64,000 bases of DNA from Phellopilus nigrolimitatus (taxonomy: Eukaryota > Basidiomycota > Agaricomycetes > Hymenochaetales > Hymenochaetaceae), in NCBI GenBank assembly GCA_021029095.1, contig JAJOHG010000015.1, forward strand, positions 496,001 through 560,000. The letters run 5' to 3'. Below are positions 45,366 to 56,004 of the stretch, one piece after another. The stretch's first letter is position 1; each line of letters starts with the position of its first letter. The notes beneath the pieces are model-generated. The model saw nothing but the letters and a program-made list of their open reading frames with translations. It did no database searches and was not told where the DNA came from. Position numbers and translations under genes: made by a program.

Positions 45366-48300
45366 ACATTTGTCACTTTTTAAACGATGAAAGATAGCTC
45401 TCTTTCAAGAAATCAAGCCACATTTGATTACGTGGCGATGCAAAGGAATCAATTGTCACTGATTGTCCATCAGATATCCAAATATGGCAGACAAAAGAAG
45501 ACACGTGCATTCGCTTGACAGACGCGCCGCGTCGCAGCCAATCCAGTTTCGTTCTTGACTTCAAGCCACTACGATCGCTTTGACCCCCGAGTCAGACCTG
45601 CTGTGTCACAAGCCACAGTGTCACTCAGCCACACGCGTGATACTCGTTGAAAAGCTCTTCGCAAGCGGTGAGTCCCTAGTCCCTTTTGCTTCCTTAGTTC
45701 CACCATCGAATTTGACTTACCATGTCCGACAGCTTTCCCCCTCCGTCCCCTCCTCAGCCTACAGACCCTTCCGAGCCTGAGACACCCCAGCCTCCCCAAC
45801 AAGAGCCAGACGTCGCTTTAAGGACTCCCCCAAACGAGACTGCAGATCCTCCCGGAGTAGACGGCGTTCAGCCACCTCAGCCTGTCTTCAACAGTACTCC
45901 TACGAAGCTACGCCCCCACGTCCAAAAGATATTTGCCCCGTTCGTTTCAGAAATTGAAGAGGAGACACACGACTATCTTGACTCTTGCCTTAGACTTGAG
46001 ATCATGGATGCGATCCTCTACGGCGTTCCAACTATGTTCATTGAGCAACAGCTCAGCGACGAGATCATCGGCTTCCAGCCTTCTTATGTCCTCACTCATC
46101 TCCAGCAGAATGACTGGTATGACGAACGTAGAATGGAATGGATCGGATGGCCAAAGACCGAAGTCGAAGGTAAGGAAGTTGAGGTTGCCGAATACCTCAA
46201 TAAGCTTGCGGACTTCGTCCGTTCCGTCCTCGGTGACCTGCCTTGCTCTCCTCAGAGACGTGTCTATTCTGGAAAGTATGCGAACATAGCACCTTCTGGC
46301 CACGCAAGCGTACGAAAACCCGACATCGTCATCGTCGATTCGAAAGTCGATGAAGCTACCAAAAACGCTAGCTGGGCGCAGATCCAAGGCGTTGCTGGAC
46401 TCAAGTGCAACGTTTCAGATCCACTCAAGAATACGCTCGAACAGCTTGCTCAGTACGTACGGCTATGCTATGGGAACCAGTACGACCGACGGTTTGTTAT
46501 GGCGTTTGGAATCTTCAACACGAACGTGTCGTTCTATTACTTCGACCGATCCGGCGTGTACGCGACAGAAAAATTCGATGCACATGCCAAGCCTGAGTTG
46601 TTCTTGCGAGTTGTGATGGGTCTCTTGTTTGCCGACAGAAGTGCTCTTGGATACGACCCTTCCTTTACCTCCGAAATCGTGATGGAGAACGAAAAAGAGA
46701 TTCTAAAAAGCTACGTTACAGTGGCCGACTCACGACTCGAAATTATCGATGTGATCAACCAGGATTGTGTCATCCGCGGTCGAGGGACATTGTGTCTAAA
46801 AGTAAAGGATGAAAACGGCAACATTCTCGTTGTGAAGGATTCTTGGGTGGACCAGTCTCGCAGGGACAAGGAATTCAAACTACTGGCGAAGGTCGTTGGG
46901 GTCAAGGGTATTGCTCAGCTCGTGAAACACGAGCATGTTAATATTGATGGGAAACCTGACAACACGTCCAGTGCGAGGGCATTTATGACCGAAATTATAG
47001 ATTGGAAAGGCAAACTCGTTGAAAGATGGACGACGGATGAGAAATGGACTCGTTTCAGATTCATTGAGTTTCGTGATCATTATAGGATCTCCATGACCCC
47101 TTTTGGGGATAGTTTGGAGGACTTCGACTCGCTTGAGGAGCTCGTTTTGGCAGGAAAAGACATCGTCGAAGGTGAGGCTTTTTCCCAGCAGAAATTAAAA
47201 GCGTTACTAATGGATTCGATTTTAGCCATAGAAACGTTGTATAAACAGAAGATTCTTCATCGTGATATAAGCATGAAGAATATCATTCTTGTAAAGGATA
47301 GAGAAGGAGGTACTCTACGGAGAGGCGTTTTGATTGACCTCGACTATGCTCTCGACCTCAGCATGCCGCGCACGTCAACATCTAAGGGCGATAGAACAGT
47401 GAGTTCGCTATGCTGCCTATACTCAGTTCGTCATAATTAACTGACAATACCTCTCGGCTCCTCAGGGAACGCTACCGTACATGGCGGTTGGGCTCTTAAC
47501 CCGGGAGTCAAAAGAAGAACACGACTACTTGCACGATTTGGAGTCTTTGTTTTATGTCTACTGCTGGATCTGTTGCACGCTTTCCGGTCCCCATGCAGCA
47601 CCGCGGTTCACAGATGAATTTACTTATGAAGGTTCTCAAATCTCAAAATGGTGCGCACGTGATGTGAACACACACACCATGGACGCCGTTGGGACGGCAA
47701 AAGCAGCGCTTGTGGCAACGGGACGGCTGTTCCTGATGAAATTCGTTCCGGGGATGGCTCTGTTTTTCAAACCTCTTGTTTCGTTTTTGCAAGGCATGAG
47801 AAAGGTGCTTTTTCCATCGGACGAAAATCTGTCTCCGGCAGAACGTTCCTCAGAAACCGTGTTCACTTCTTTCAAAGCGGAATTTGACAATTGTCTGATA
47901 TCGCTGCGCCAAAAACCGTCACCGCAAGCCCCTTCGGCACCGAACGTCTCTGCCGGCGGCTCTGCGAACCGACAAACAGTACGGGACAGGCTCCCTTACA
48001 TCCTTAAGACTCGCAATTTGATTCGGGAGGATGGGCTAGTCTACTTGCGTACAGCAAACGACGCTGCGAAGGCGGCTGTGCGTGTTGCATCGAAGAAATC
48101 CGGAGGTACTTCGAGGACCTTCGACAAGGCTGGCCTTTCTGCGAGAATGACAGCTTCGCAAACAGCATCGAGCACCGCTGTTGACAGTAATACCGCATCG
48201 ATAGCCCTTGACTCCGGATCTCAAACAACGAACGGTAAGAGCAGGGTCGAGGTCGGGAACTCTGTAGGTTCGTCGTCGTCTCGAAAACGAGCAATGAGTC

Positions 48301-48660
48301 CAGGTGAAAATACGGCTTCGGGGCAGAAACGGGCAAAGAAAGATAAGGAAAAGGAGGTGATTGACGAATGATCCTTTGCTGCTTGTGCAGATGACGCTTC
48401 ATCTATGCACATTATCTACGCTTTTTTTTTTCCAGTTATGACTTGTGTTGAACCCCTTTCTCAACCTTTTCTCAACGCTTTCGTATATACCTATGTTTCA
48501 TTTTTATGCAAGTGTTTGAAATACGTATAACAATCTGCGAATTTATTAGTTTAAGAGGTGGCAATTTGATCAAAGATAGCCACAAGTTGTGCTACATGTC
48601 CATATGAGTATGGATTCTTGAATAAGTCGGTCCAGAAAATTATGCATTATATAATCCACG
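45365..48660 (+). repeat. Inverted duplication, right arm (FunK1 locus)
   Basis: Reverse-complement partner of 23420-26735, about 3.3 kb. The inner edge falls at GTGACAAATG/CACTTTTTAAACGATG near 45370 and the outer edge at GTCCATATGAGTATGG and TCCAGAAAATTATG near 48660. Most differences are single substitutions plus a few small indels. Confidence 0.9.
45722..48371 (+). CDS. FunK1-type fungal protein kinase, intact copy
   Basis: Two exons (45722-47398, 47466-48371), 860 residues. An N-terminal Pro/Gln-rich stretch is followed by the FunK1 upstream region (YSGKYANIAPSGHASVRKPDIVIVDSK, YGNQYDRRFVMAFGIFNTNVSFYYFDRSGVY). The kinase core has HRDISMKN (H513, D515, N520) and IDLDYAL (539-541), where DLD stands in for the usual DFG. 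A C-terminal helical part follows, then a Ser/Lys/Glu-rich nuclear-type tail (SSRKRAMSPGEN, KKDKEKEVIDE). FunK1 kinases are expanded in basidiomycetes; substrates are largely unknown. The intron lies between GDRT and GTLPYMA. It is set between two direct copies of a tiny-gene unit, in opposite orientation to the frameshifted copy at 23692-26366. Confidence 0.9.
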
Positions 48661-48749
48661 TAATAATGTAGGTAAAGGAACGCCTTTATACAGGTAGTCT
48701 TCAAGTTGTTTTGAAACAGTACATCTTCCTTTTTGAGAATGGCTACGTC

Positions 48750-48935
48750 TCATGATATCGCATCTTTCACCTATTTAATCCCTCGCGAGAAATCCGCCTC
48801 CGTCACGAAACTTTGTGAGCGAACAAGCGATACAAAACAGATTTAAAAAAGTAATAACAAAGGCACTTGCGAATCTGTAAACGAAAATGTATTTCTATGT
48901 TTTCTATGTGGTTCCACTTTTTCACTTGGGGTGTT
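48750..48935 (+). repeat. Direct repeat B, copy 1
   Basis: Shares with 50540-50690 the string of blocks TTTA.TCCCTCG.GAGAAAT, CCTC.GTCA, TTGTGA.C.AACAAGCG and CTTTT.CAC/CATTTGGG. It lies between the FunK1 arm and unit A copy 2. Confidence 0.6.
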
Positions 48936-49035
48936 TTTTTTTTTTTCCCTCTTATCCACTAAGTTGTTATAAGCGAAGTCAATGCTTGTTTGCTAAAGCT
49001 TGGGATCTTGAAGAAGCTGTAATTGGAAGATACGG

Positions 49036-50430
49036 CCTGAATGATCGTCCTTTTCCGAAGAATTGATTCCGAGTGGCCGAGTGGCCGTGCAGATTTAATT
49101 TTAGCAATTTTGCCTTATTTCTGCCGCGGCTCAAGCAGCACATGTTTAGAGCGCCACCATGGTTATCGACTAGCATTCGTTCTTTACTCTAAGCTGCCCT
49201 TTCTCCCCCTCCGTTTGCCTCAATTACTACTATCTGAGTCCACTGAACGACTCGAACCTTATAGCATGCCTATCGTACTGAGCACAAAAATTCAAACGCG
49301 GCATTGTCGTTCTGCGAGTCTTCCTTGTGGCTCGCGTAGACTAACTGTATATGCGGGAAGGCCAGACTCAGAAAGAAAAGTCAACATGTTGACGCTGTGT
49401 GTACCTTTCACTTCTTGCTCCATACATCAATACTTGGAAAGTTTGCGGTGGATTTTCCAGCGACATTAACAAACGAATGGAATTCTCCAGTCATTTGCTC
49501 AGTACGCATTTTAAAGGTTACTACATCAATCCATTCAAACTCTGATGCCTCTTACAGTCGTCAATATCGTACCCAACGGAGTACGTACAGCATAGCGTAC
49601 AGACCATTATTCCTTTCTTCTGCCACATCTCGATTGGTATTATTTTCAGGCAGCGCTACTTTTTCCCACCACTCCCAGTCGTTGAACTCAGCTTGCCTCT
49701 CGGACGGAACTTGAGTTTGCTTATATAAATTTCAAGTGAGAGATTGAGTACAATGGTGTCAAAAGCAAAGGAGAAGCTCGTACTGCGTATCCTCAGTATG
49801 GGGATGTACCTCTTCGCTCTTTCCGGTACTTTCCGGCTCCCTTGTCGCATGAGCACATATTTAAGCATGCGGCTGAGCAAGGCGATGATGAGAGCACTCA
49901 CGGATGATGTTTCTGCTCGTCGGATTCAGGTGATCTTTTCCCCTCGTCTGCCGCCGTGTCCACCGAATTAGTGGCGACTTCCGCCGGATGACTGACAATC
50001 AATCAGCAACGCATAGCCTCATCGAACCGACTCGGGGCAGGACAAAGCTCTCGCTGATCGCCATATGATCAGTACATTTCTGGACTCACGTTTCTTCTCT
50101 GGCTTCGTCCGGCTGTGTGGATGCTAGCGTATCCGCGTCCTTGAAAGGTGTGGCCGGCATGATAGATGCGTCTTCCGTTGGCGCTGGTAAGCGATGAAGA
50201 TATGTAGTAGATGGATGTTAGATAGCAAGGCGACAGGCGCTTGTACATATCTGAAATCGCTTTATCCTGCTAATTCGGTCCGGCGCTTACGCATATGCAT
50301 AATCAACCCCTCTCTGATACGAGCAAACACACTTTAACGACTCGTAAGTTGAAATCATGAAAATGAGCATAAAGACGCAAAACCTGCTTTTAAATAATGT
50401 AGGGATAGTACAATGTCGATACATTAGATA
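49036..50430 (-). repeat. Direct repeat unit A, copy 2 (tiny-gene unit)
   Basis: Counterpart of 43950-45365, carrying the tiny gene at 49759-50160. Conserved over promoter, exons and 3' region, with more loss in the 3' part (49100-49600). Confidence 0.75.
49759..50160 (-). CDS. Tiny acidic protein with QYE motif (family member 3)
   Basis: Three exons (exon 1 50160-50090, exon 3 ending 49759), both introns phase 2, about 80 residues. Shares with member 2 the blocks (D/G)EAREET, EGKR, Q(K)HHP and EEVHPHTEDTQYELLL, and ends CF. No signal peptide; strongly acidic. Tail-to-tail with the intact FunK1 kinase, the same relative arrangement as member 1 with the frameshifted kinase. Conservation of exon structure with changed residues indicates that these are translated genes rather than random frames. 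Function unknown. Confidence 0.65.
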
Positions 50431-50539
50431 AATTAATTCGCGCGAGAAAGTTATTAAAAGAATGCCCTCAGCAAGTGAGCCTGATACGTTAAAAAATAGT
50501 GCATCCTCCTCCTTGATGGTGACCATGTTTGCCGGTACC

Positions 50540-50690
50540 GCTACTCTTGTTTATTCGACCCCTCGGGAGAAATTTACCTCTGTCATATAATGTTGTGAAC
50601 AAACAAGCGTTATGAACGAGAATAAATGGAACTTACAAATTTGTTCTTTTACCAGGTGGTCTTATCTTCTCATTTGGGTCATCCTCTTTT
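50540..50690 (+). repeat. Direct repeat B, copy 2
   Basis: Second copy of the block at 48750-48935, located just 3' of the tiny gene at 50689-51033. It suggests that the region grew by repeated duplication of tiny-gene units. Confidence 0.6.
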
Positions 50691-51033
50691 ACTTGTCTGT
50701 GAACGACGATTCAGTATTTTTATAAGCAGTGGCGACTTCAACGTACGGAGGATTTGCGTCAGACCCACGCTCATCCGGCTTTTCAACGGCAGCAGCGCCA
50801 TCAGCTATTTTTACGACATGGTTGGCAGGTAGCGAGTTTCCAGCCGACCTATAATGAACGCAGGAAGTAAGGCGCAGTTAATCGGGTCGCTCCTACGCAA
50901 AAGCCGCCCCAGTGCAGATTACTCACCCATTCTCCTGTGCATCCTGGGGAGTGTTTGCTGCTGGCGTGTTTTCAGCGGCGGTCGCAGCTGCGGTAGGATC
51001 TCCGCGCGAGACGGCAGACTCGAAGTGCGACAT
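50689..51033 (-). CDS. Tiny disordered protein, 2 exons
   Basis: Exons 51033-50927 and 50848-50689 join in phase 2 to 88 residues. Composition is Ala/Glu/Asp/Pro-rich: AATAAENTPAANTPQDAQEN, then ANHVVKIADGAAAVEKPDERG and NPPYVEVATAY. It lacks the C-terminal QYE block of its neighbours but has the same phase-2 first intron and similar acidic make-up (compare SDTPADAEDN in member 1). No signal peptide or domain. It may be a diverged member of the same gene group. The coding call rests on clean splice borders and an open frame. Confidence 0.5.
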
Positions 51034-51618
51034 TTTCAGGCGGATGGTTCACACCGGAAGCTCAGGGAGGACAGTGGGTGGGTGACGGTGGGTGATATCG
51101 ATATCGCTAAGTAGGGGAAAATGAGTCGGGCGGCCTTCTATAATCGAGTCTCGCACGAACGGCGGCATAGCATCAGAGATGCCGGCGAAAGCAGTGACGA
51201 CGCCCAAGTGGCTCCATCATCGCTTTGTTCAACAACCGTTGATCTTGTGTAGTTCGTCAGAGAAGAGATTCTGTTCAGTACGTTTGCGACGACCTGTGGT
51301 CTGCCTGTGCAATAAGTCATACTGGCAGACTTCCAGAATTTCAGAGACGCTCGCTGATGACTTTCTCACGCTATAATCATTGTCAGGTCAAAATAGATGA
51401 ACACAAGGACACAGCAAATTCACGACATTGCATTGAGAAGGTTAGGAAAAACAGGGAAAAGTAACAGTCAGGAATAGTATAAACTGGTGTAGGTAAAGCG
51501 GGTATTAAAATGTGGGCACAGCATAGAATGGGGTTCTAGAGGGACATGCTCGAGCACATCAGTTTGGCTTCACAGGAGCGCGGACGTCCATCGCACTTCC
51601 TAACGATTGATTCCCTCA
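51034..51618. other. Intergenic
   Basis: Spacer between two minus-strand tiny genes. A 43-codon frame starting at 51121 is present but has no support. Confidence 0.45.
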
Positions 51619-51962
51619 TCAAGACGTTGGCTTGCCGGGCGGAGGCGGGGGCGGCTTTGTGATGGTTGGCAAGCTTGGCCTTCCCCTAGGAGTCCACTTG
51701 AAAGGCGGAATGGCCCTGCCGGTATATTCAGCACAGGTTCGACGTTCAAAGGAATATAAAATCACTCAGGAACTTCAGCAGGGCTGTCAGATGGAGACCT
51801 TTCATCGTCACTCTTGTCGCTGCGATACGATTGTGATAAGCAGTGATCGCCTAGAGGGAGGTCGCAGGAATGGGGAGCATACCTCGAGTTGCGTGAAGTT
51901 TTGTCTCGCGTATCGTCGCTGGAGACCGACTCAGAACTTTTGTTGACGATCTCTGGCTTCAT
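51619..51962 (-). CDS. Tiny Ser/Asp-rich protein with polyproline tail
   Basis: Three exons (51962-51883, 51810-51766, 51715-51619), both introns phase 2, 73 residues. The N-terminal half is Ser/Asp/Glu-rich (NKSSESVSSDDTRDKTSRNSSDDERSP). The C-terminal half is basic and Pro-rich (FKWTPRGRPSLP, then TKPPPPPPGKPTS). A TATA box lies 73 nt upstream of the ATG. The three-exon, phase-2/phase-2 plan matches the QYE-motif tiny genes, although the protein sequence does not. The PPPPPPGKP run could bind SH3, WW or profilin-type domains (inference). No signal peptide. Confidence 0.55.
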
Positions 51963-53024
51963 TGCAAAGAAATGACTGTCGTCTACGGTCGTAGGAGTTT
52001 TCCTTGACGGTTCGAGTCAGAGGAAGAGGCAGCGCTATATACCTTTGTCTAAGCGCTCGCTCGCTGTCGGCTGTGACTCAACGCGTGTCGAACTATACAG
52101 AAAGTAAGACGCTAGCACAGGAAAGCAGGTTCTCGCTGCACTTGTCTACTTCCACATCTTCGAAGTGATCCATAGAGGCTCGTGTCTATAACGTTTGCTA
52201 GGACACAGATGACAGGAATACGGGGCGTCGACTCTTAGTGGAATGGCGTGCATTGCAGGTAGATACGGTAAATGTATGAAGAGCACAGGTACGATCCTAG
52301 TCTCCGCGCCTGTAAACGAGGTGAACTTGGAACCGAACAACCTAGCAGGCTATACGATGCCAATTACCTTCGAGTTTCGAGGCAACAAGAGATAGCGCAA
52401 CAAGAGATGGCACCCTAACTGAAAGAACAGAATAACGGCACTGTGAAAACGCACCACTGTTCCTTGGAAACATTGCCTACAGACACGAAATGTTCCTCGC
52501 CTTCCTCTTTTCGCCAGGAGAAAGCCGTGCTTCATAGTGTAAGCGCGGCATTAGTATGGGCACGGGCCTGACCCGGGCATGAGGCGAGGCGGCTGTTAGC
52601 TTCTCCGGTACATGTTGTCTCAGTTCATAGCATTTGCTCGTGCCAAATACCATGGAGTTTTGATCTCTTGATTTGCATAGTATAACTAGAAATAGCTTTG
52701 GAGCATTGTCAAAGTTATCGCCGAACTTAAAGTCAATTTCCTCATTATAGATTGAAAGAAGAAACTCTCACCACAATGTCGGATAGCTTTCCAGATTAGT
52801 CCGCACATTGCATTGCTAAATGAATCATGCATGCAGTTTGAAACTGCGGCGCCGGGGCTCCTGAGAGATGAAATGAAGGTAACCGCCTGCATTATATAAA
52901 AATTTGACATGGTTCCGAGTTCCGACTTCCCACGCGACGGCCGTGGCCCATGGCTTTCAACACCCCTTTATACGCTCAGGCTTGTTCTTGAAAGTAGATG
53001 ATACCGACAGGCCACAGCTATATG
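51963..53024. other. Intergenic, about 1 kb
   Basis: No supported gene. It includes the promoter of the 51962 gene at its left end and a GC-poor stretch with short frames. Confidence 0.45.
52035..52041 (-). promoter_or_regulatory. TATA box of the tiny gene at 51962
   Basis: TATATAG on the minus strand followed by CGCTGCCTCTTCC, 73 nt before the ATG. Confidence 0.55.
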
Positions 53025-53032
53025 TATAAAAG
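53025..53032 (+). promoter_or_regulatory. TATA box upstream of the membrane-protein gene
   Basis: TATAAAAG, 254 nt before the ATG at 53286. The long distance leaves room for a 5' leader, or for an earlier start such as the open frame at 53098-53280. Confidence 0.45.
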
Positions 53033-53285
53033 GACTGGTTGTTAGGCGCAGACAAAAGCACAGAGAACGCTTGGGTCGGTAGTATTGATAGTCCTTCATG
53101 CTGTCGCTGCGGCTGTGGCCGCGTCAGTCAGCGAAGCATGTACTTAATAGGAAGCTGTGCGCACAGCCTGTGAATGCCGGTTGCTACAAATACAGTCGCC
53201 AGTTGGGAACGCTACGTGTCGAATTCCTGCTTTCTTTGTGCCCTCTCTTTCGATTTGAGCCTACCTTCAGCGTCTATTGAGTATA

Positions 53286-55277
53286 ATGGATCATATATCT
53301 CTAAAAATCGCTCCGGAAGACGATTCTAATGCTCTCTCGAAACTGAAGCCAATCACGCCTGCTCATTCGACACGATATTCGAAGGGGGGAAGGTAAGAAT
53401 ACTGGTCTTTTCTCATATATTCTCAAACTCAAGTTGCTCTCTAGCATAAGTCTGACTAATAAGCGCATTCCTCCTGGCTTTTTCTCGCGACAGTTCGACC
53501 CAGAGTGAGTGGTTTCAAACGAAAACGGAATTCGGGACGTATTCACCGACGAGTGCTCTCCCTCAGACCTGAATACTTTTCTCCTGGATGGTCCGAGCAT
53601 GTTCAGCCCGAGGGCCAGCGATATTTTTATCACAGCAAAGGCCACATCGTGACCGAAGCGAATATTTATGATGAAGAGCAGTTCAGGTGCATCTCGTGCT
53701 CGATGGAGGCCGTGGATAAACTCGCCCATACGCAAAATATTAAGATCTCGAATTCGGTCGAAATTTTCTTGCAGCTTGATGAGGATGATCAGTACACATG
53801 TGGCTACTATCTGGTTGAACATGCTTCGCACACAGTCTTCTGGTTGCATGAAACGACCTCGGAGGACATCGGTGTTCCTGACTCTGCCTCCTTCTCCCAG
53901 CTCCGTAGGCGCCTCTAATATGTCCGCGGATAAAGGATTTAATGTTGACTCCGGACTTTCAGGACTAGCGTCAAATGAACATTACTGGACACACGTAGAA
54001 TACTTCCCAACACATATGTCCGGCGTCAAGACATCGTGTATTCGAGATCTCATAGGCATCTTGACTCATGCGAGAGCAGGTAAGTGCACGTAACGGTCCC
54101 TAATGAAAGGCGATTTCTCAAATGGGTTCTGTTAGATCACTTGACTTCTTTGGTCGGAACGTTCCCGTACAATGCGGCACAGTGCAAAGAATACGTCGAC
54201 TTGCTCCGGGATCATATGTCTAGCCCGTCTGACCTACTGACAGACCCTTATGTTATTTGCGTCGTTGGTGAGCGCTGTGTTGTTCATAATACCCGCTTTC
54301 GTGTATTCATCACACTCATACAGCTCGTCTAATGTCACAAGTTGGTACGTTACTTACTCTCAGGAAACCAAAATAGCGCTCTGATCCTATTTTTTGCCAT
54401 CAGCGCGGCACAGGTTCCTCAATTACTACGGAGAGACAAACGCGCGCCTCTCACGAGACCAACACATCGTTGATATTTACCCGAAGAAAACTCCTCGGCT
54501 GTTCAAATTAGTCTCGAAGATTCTGCTCTTCGACCTGCCGCACCGTTTCGTCACAGAACTTGAGACCCTTTGGGTCGACAACCTTGTTTACGCAGAGCCA
54601 TGGAAGCACTTTATGATCCGCTGCCTCGCTGACTGGAAAGAATCAGGGGTTTGGACCTTAGCTTTAATAATGTACGGTTAAGCCTTTCTTATTTTGGTTG
54701 CTAAACTGATTTTCTTGCTCGCAGTATTCACGCCCTCTTCTATGCTATCTCCAATGGATCGCGTAACATCGCTATCGCTTCCATGACACTTTCGATAGTT
54801 GGTTTTATTGCAAGCCTGATACTAGCCAACTATCACCGCATTCCCCTGAACTTCGAAACTGCTGAAGCCGTCAGTGCCTATTCCCGATCAATCTCCATTC
54901 TTGATATTGACGGTTTGATGCGATCTTAGGCTGATTTCCTCGAGAGGAACTTCCACCCTACATACGGTTTCACCCTGCTGTCGCTCGTGTACAGCATCCC
55001 GAAAGCGCTCCTCTTCTGGTCTGCAGGGACGTTGCTGCTTCAAATGGGCTTTGCAGTGTTCCAAATCACAGATGTTTACATGGCCGGGGCGCTTATCAGC
55101 CTCACCGTTGTCGCCGTCGGCGCTTTCGCCGCCGTTCTGCGCCGCAATGCCAGTGTCAAATATGATACGGAGGAAGACAAGCAAGAAACGATGTCGACAT
55201 GGAGGCGCTTCTTTCATCCATCTTCTCGTAGTAAAGGTGATTTGGAAGGAAATGATGAAGGTCTCAGCGCTTCGTAG
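53286..55277 (+). CDS. Membrane protein, paralogue of 33261-36023
   Basis: Eight exons in phase: 53286-53392, 53567-53904, 53963-54079, 54136-54267, 54324-54344, 54404-54671, 54725-54869, 54930-55277, about 492 residues. WSEHVQPEGQRYFYHS is followed by SVEIFLQLDEDDQYTCGYYLVEHASHTVFWL, then NEHYWTHVEYFP, and HRFLNYYGETNARLSRDQHIV. Membrane segments follow: MTLSIVGFIASLILANY, LLSLVYSIPKALLFW, GTLLLQMGFAVFQI and ALISLTVVAVGAFAAVL. A 21-nt exon (ARLMSQV) is needed to reach RHRF. The tail ends inside a hairpin. The first intron is 174 nt and could contain a further 11-nt exon. It lacks the long Ser-rich N-terminus of its paralogue. Family function unknown. Confidence 0.72.
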
Positions 55278-55330
55278 AAGCCCTTTATGGAGCGCTGAGA
55301 TCTTCCTTTCCAAATCACCTTTACTATGAG
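55225..55330. repeat. Hairpin spanning the stop codon of the membrane-protein gene
   Basis: Left arm 55225-55273 and right arm 55290-55330 are inverted copies: TAGTAAAGGTGATTTGGAA and AG.TCTCAGCGCT on the left, complemented by AGCGCTGAGATCTTCC and TTCCAAATCACCTTTACTA on the right, with a 16-nt loop. The left arm has an extra 8-9 nt. The last 16 codons and the TAG (55275-55277) lie in the left arm and loop. Confidence 0.85.
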
Positions 55331-56004
55331 GAAACGGATGTATCAAGTCAATCTTTAGTGCACACACGGTCATCCAATGTGACAACCACGTTGGACAGGC
55401 GGAACACGTCCCAGCTCATTAGTAAAGCAAAACTTGTGTTTCAAGTTTGTTTTGGAGGATTTCACAGATAGATGTACTTGTACTTTTATGTTCAGACTTA
55501 AAGTAAGAAGTAAGAAAGTATGTTGTACATGCTCCATAATGAATGAGCCTTCAGGAATTTCTTTCTTCCGAGCACTCCTGGCTTCACAGCGGGTGCATTT
55601 ATGTATGCATTTCCGACACTGCAATGTGGGCGCTAGCATCGCATCCGTTAGCGAAACCGTGCCTTGCTACCCACGCTTCATACCCGCAATCACCAACGCT
55701 GTGCTTCAACCATCCTGCTTTTTGGCAATCATCTGCTCGTGGAGTCTAGCGCACTGATTGCTTTGCATGGAACTTGAAGCCGATCTTTTTAATCATGGCT
55801 CGGAAGCATGAAGCGCCGACGCTCGTAGCCGTTCAGGCAACAGTCAGCGCTTGGACAGCGCTATAAGTATGATGATGGACAGGTCCACCCGAACGCACCG
55901 ACGTTCACTACTCAGCTCTCGAAGACAGATCGCAGCTCTTGGAAGGCCCATAAGCTCCTGTCTATCCTGTTGCAACCACTCCCGCCTCTCAAACTCCGTT
56001 TGCA
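55331..56004. other. Intergenic
   Basis: Spacer before the first metacaspase. A CTATAAGTATG element near 55860 may serve as its TATA box. No other gene seen. Confidence 0.45.

Noticed and set aside
49068..49110. tRNA-like A-box (TGGCCGAGTGG)
   Set aside because: No matching B-box (GGTTCGAATC) or cloverleaf within 50-60 nt. It is part of repeat unit A, whose other copy lacks the motif.
51121..51252. 43-codon frame starting MSRAAFYN between tiny genes
   Set aside because: No intron, paralogue or promoter support.
43950..52000. Search for mating-pheromone (CaaX) precursors among the tiny genes
   Set aside because: None ends in a C-a-a-X box. Ends are LERCI, LLLCF, SDRKAS, SFTDK and GKPTS.
52005..52020. 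B-box-like GGTTCGAGTC
   Set aside because: No A-box upstream and no acceptor-stem pairing. It lies in the leader of a tiny gene.
53098..53280. 60-codon frame before the membrane-protein gene
   Set aside because: No splice junction joins it in frame to the next exon, and its sequence does not match the paralogue's N-terminus. Kept only as a possible upstream start.
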